Under the pieces are notes generated by a model. That model saw only the letters and a list, made by a program, of their open reading frames with translations, was not told the origin of the DNA and made no database searches. From JBKHHU01 sp046539045 (lineage in GTDB: Bacteria > Planctomycetota > Phycisphaerae > SM23-33), in contig JBKHHU010000187.1 of NCBI GenBank assembly GCA_046539045.1, positions 1 through 6,561 on the forward strand: 6,561 bases of DNA, written 5' to 3'. Within the stretch, counting starts at the first letter, position 1. The number at the start of each line of letters is the position of its first letter. Below, one piece after another: positions 5,806 to 6,561 of the stretch. The translations under genes and the position numbers were made by a program.

Positions 5806-5985
5806 CCACGGCGGGCACGGAACTCACAGAGGTTTCTGCAGGCTTTGTTTCTAATCACGAAGACCGCCAAGGCCACGAAGGTCACGAAGAACAGCGTATT
5901 CTTTGTGCTTTCCCTTGGCGGTCTTTGTGGTCTTCGAGCCCGTTGTGACTTAAAAACCTCCGTGCTCTCGGTCGCCTCTGTGGTT
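5804..5985. repeat. Palindromic intergenic repeat, unit 1
   Basis: A MITE-like or REP-like unit of 182 bases begins AACCACGG and ends CTGTGGTT, with imperfect terminal inverted repeats of about 28 bases. Internally, CACGAAGACCGCCAAGG (5856-5872) pairs with 5913-5929 (one wobble), and CACGAAGAA (5883-5891) pairs with TTCTTTGTG (5899-5907), so most of the centre folds into a long interrupted hairpin. CACGAAG occurs three times on the left arm. The first two bases are also the AA of the glyS stop codon. There is no coding capacity for a transposase. Confidence 0.85.
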
Positions 5986-5989
5986 AAGC

Positions 5990-6172
5990 AACCACGGAGG
6001 TCACAGAGTCCATAGAGTCCTTCCACGCTTCCTTCTTAATCACGAAGATCGCCAAGGCCACGAAGGTCACGAAGAACAGCGCATTTCTTTGTGCTTTCCC
6101 TTGGCGGTCTTTGTGATCTTCGAGCCCTTCGTGACTTAAAAAAACTCGGTGCTCTCGGTGTCTTCTGTGGTT
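5990..6172. repeat. Palindromic intergenic repeat, unit 2
   Basis: This tandem copy of the preceding unit (183 bases, period about 186) is joined to it by the linker AAGC. Its central arms are 6041-6057 and 6099-6115. Most differences from unit 1 keep pairing: GACC becomes GATC, giving a G-U pair, and the base pair just outside the arm changes from U-G in unit 1 to U-A here. The unit junction itself forms an 11-bp hairpin (5975-5985 with 5990-6000) around the AAGC loop. Confidence 0.85.
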
Positions 6173-6176
6173 AAGC

Positions 6177-6196
6177 AACCACGAAGTTCATTGATG
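6177..6196. repeat. Truncated start of a third repeat unit
   Basis: After a second AAGC linker (6173-6176) the sequence restarts AACCACGAAGTTCA and then loses similarity before the stop codon of the convergent minus-strand gene at 6202. It looks like a decayed or 3'-truncated copy. Confidence 0.6.
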
Positions 6197-6201
6197 TGTT
6201 C

Positions 6202-6480
6202 TCAGTCTGAAGTCAAGCCGAGTCCGAGCAGGACTTCGCGGGCGCGGACGGTTTCGATGGCTTCGTCGGCTTTCCGGGCAAAGTACAATTCCCGCGCCGC
6301 CTGCTCTTCGGGGGTGAGGAGGCGGCGCCCGACGGCCTGCTGCCACTGTCTGTCGTCGACGCGGGGGTTCTCCCGCAGGAGGCCGGACCATTCGAATCGC
6401 CAGCCCCAGGCGCTCGCCTGCCGGTTCGGGTGGGTCTGGTTGAGCCTGGCCCGACGGGTTTTGTGTGTTCTGGCTACCAT
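6202..6480 (-). CDS. Small hypothetical protein (92 residues, possibly longer)
   Basis: I do not recognise this protein. From an ATG at 6480 it runs to TGA at 6202-6204. Third codon positions are strongly G/C, as in the other genes here, which supports coding. The N terminus is basic (MVARTHKTRRARLNQ), a Trp-rich stretch follows (SAWGWRFEWSGLL, about residues 23-35), and the C-terminal half is predicted helical and charged (TPEEQAARELYFARKADEAI). There is no signal peptide or membrane segment. The ribosome-binding site before this ATG is poor, and the frame continues without a stop for 27 more codons to the window edge (ending in GRRDIRNVGYRQ just before the Met). The true start may therefore lie outside the window, making this the C-terminal part of a longer protein. 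It is convergent with glyS, with the palindromic repeats between them. Confidence 0.5.
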   Translation of the reverse strand: MVARTHKTRRARLNQTHPNRQASAWGWRFEWSGLLRENPRVDDRQWQQAVGRRLLTPEEQAARELYFARKADEAIETVRAREVLLGLGLTSD

Positions 6481-6527
6481 CTGTCGGTAGCCTACGTTAC
6501 GGATGTCCCGCCGGCCAATTGCATCAG

Positions 6528-6561
6528 GGCAGGTGCCAAAGAGCCTGCCCGCCTGCCAAAG
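6528..6561. repeat. Short inverted and direct repeat at the window edge
   Basis: GGGCAGG (6527/6528 onward) pairs with CCTGCCC (6544-6550), and TGCCAAAG occurs twice 20 bases apart (6534-6541 and 6554-6561). It may be the end of another intergenic repeat or lie in the upstream part of the minus-strand frame; the window ends before this can be decided. Confidence 0.4.

Noticed and set aside
5804..6196. CRISPR array or intrinsic terminator behind glyS
   Set aside because: Only two long units without unique spacers, and the hairpins are not followed by T runs; a palindromic intergenic repeat explains them better.

Overview
The window reads as a GC-rich bacterial chromosome segment. The combination of an alpha2-type glycyl-tRNA synthetase, a large multidomain glycoside-hydrolase-like protein, a muconate-cycloisomerase-type enolase-superfamily enzyme and intergenic repeat families suggests a Planctomycetota-like (perhaps Phycisphaerae-like) genome. 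This placement is an inference from style and family content, not from a marker gene. There is no sign of a phage, plasmid, CRISPR or defence island.

Layout, left to right. (1) 1-2019 (+) is the 3' part of a large carbohydrate-active protein whose 5' end lies outside the window. (2) 2020-2640 is an RNA-rich intergenic region. It holds a phased heptanucleotide repeat array, then a predicted minus-strand small RNA of about 110 nt with its own -35/-10 promoter, a long wobble-paired hairpin with a CU-rich loop and an intrinsic terminator. Next, also on the minus strand, come a strong terminator, tRNA-Glu(CTC), a pre-tRNA leader hairpin and a consensus-like promoter. (3) 2641-2910 is the upstream region of the next gene and contains a recurring CCGGTCGGC motif. 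(4) 2911-4065 (+) is an enolase-superfamily gene with all catalytic residues present. (5) 4066-4263 is the glyS leader, with a promoter overlapping the end of the previous gene and a possible 32-codon glycine-rich small ORF. (6) 4264-5805 (+) is glyS. (7) 5804-6196 holds two tandem, MITE-like palindromic repeat units of about 182 bp plus the start of a third; the first begins inside the glyS stop codon. (8) 6202-6480 (-) is a small hypothetical gene convergent with glyS, with a frame open to the window edge.

The genes do not form an obvious pathway. tRNA-Glu and glyS are translation genes, and the glycoside-hydrolase-like and enolase-superfamily proteins are metabolic. The least expected content is non-coding: the small-RNA locus at about 2154-2263 on the minus strand, the two intergenic repeat families, and the leader ORF of glyS.
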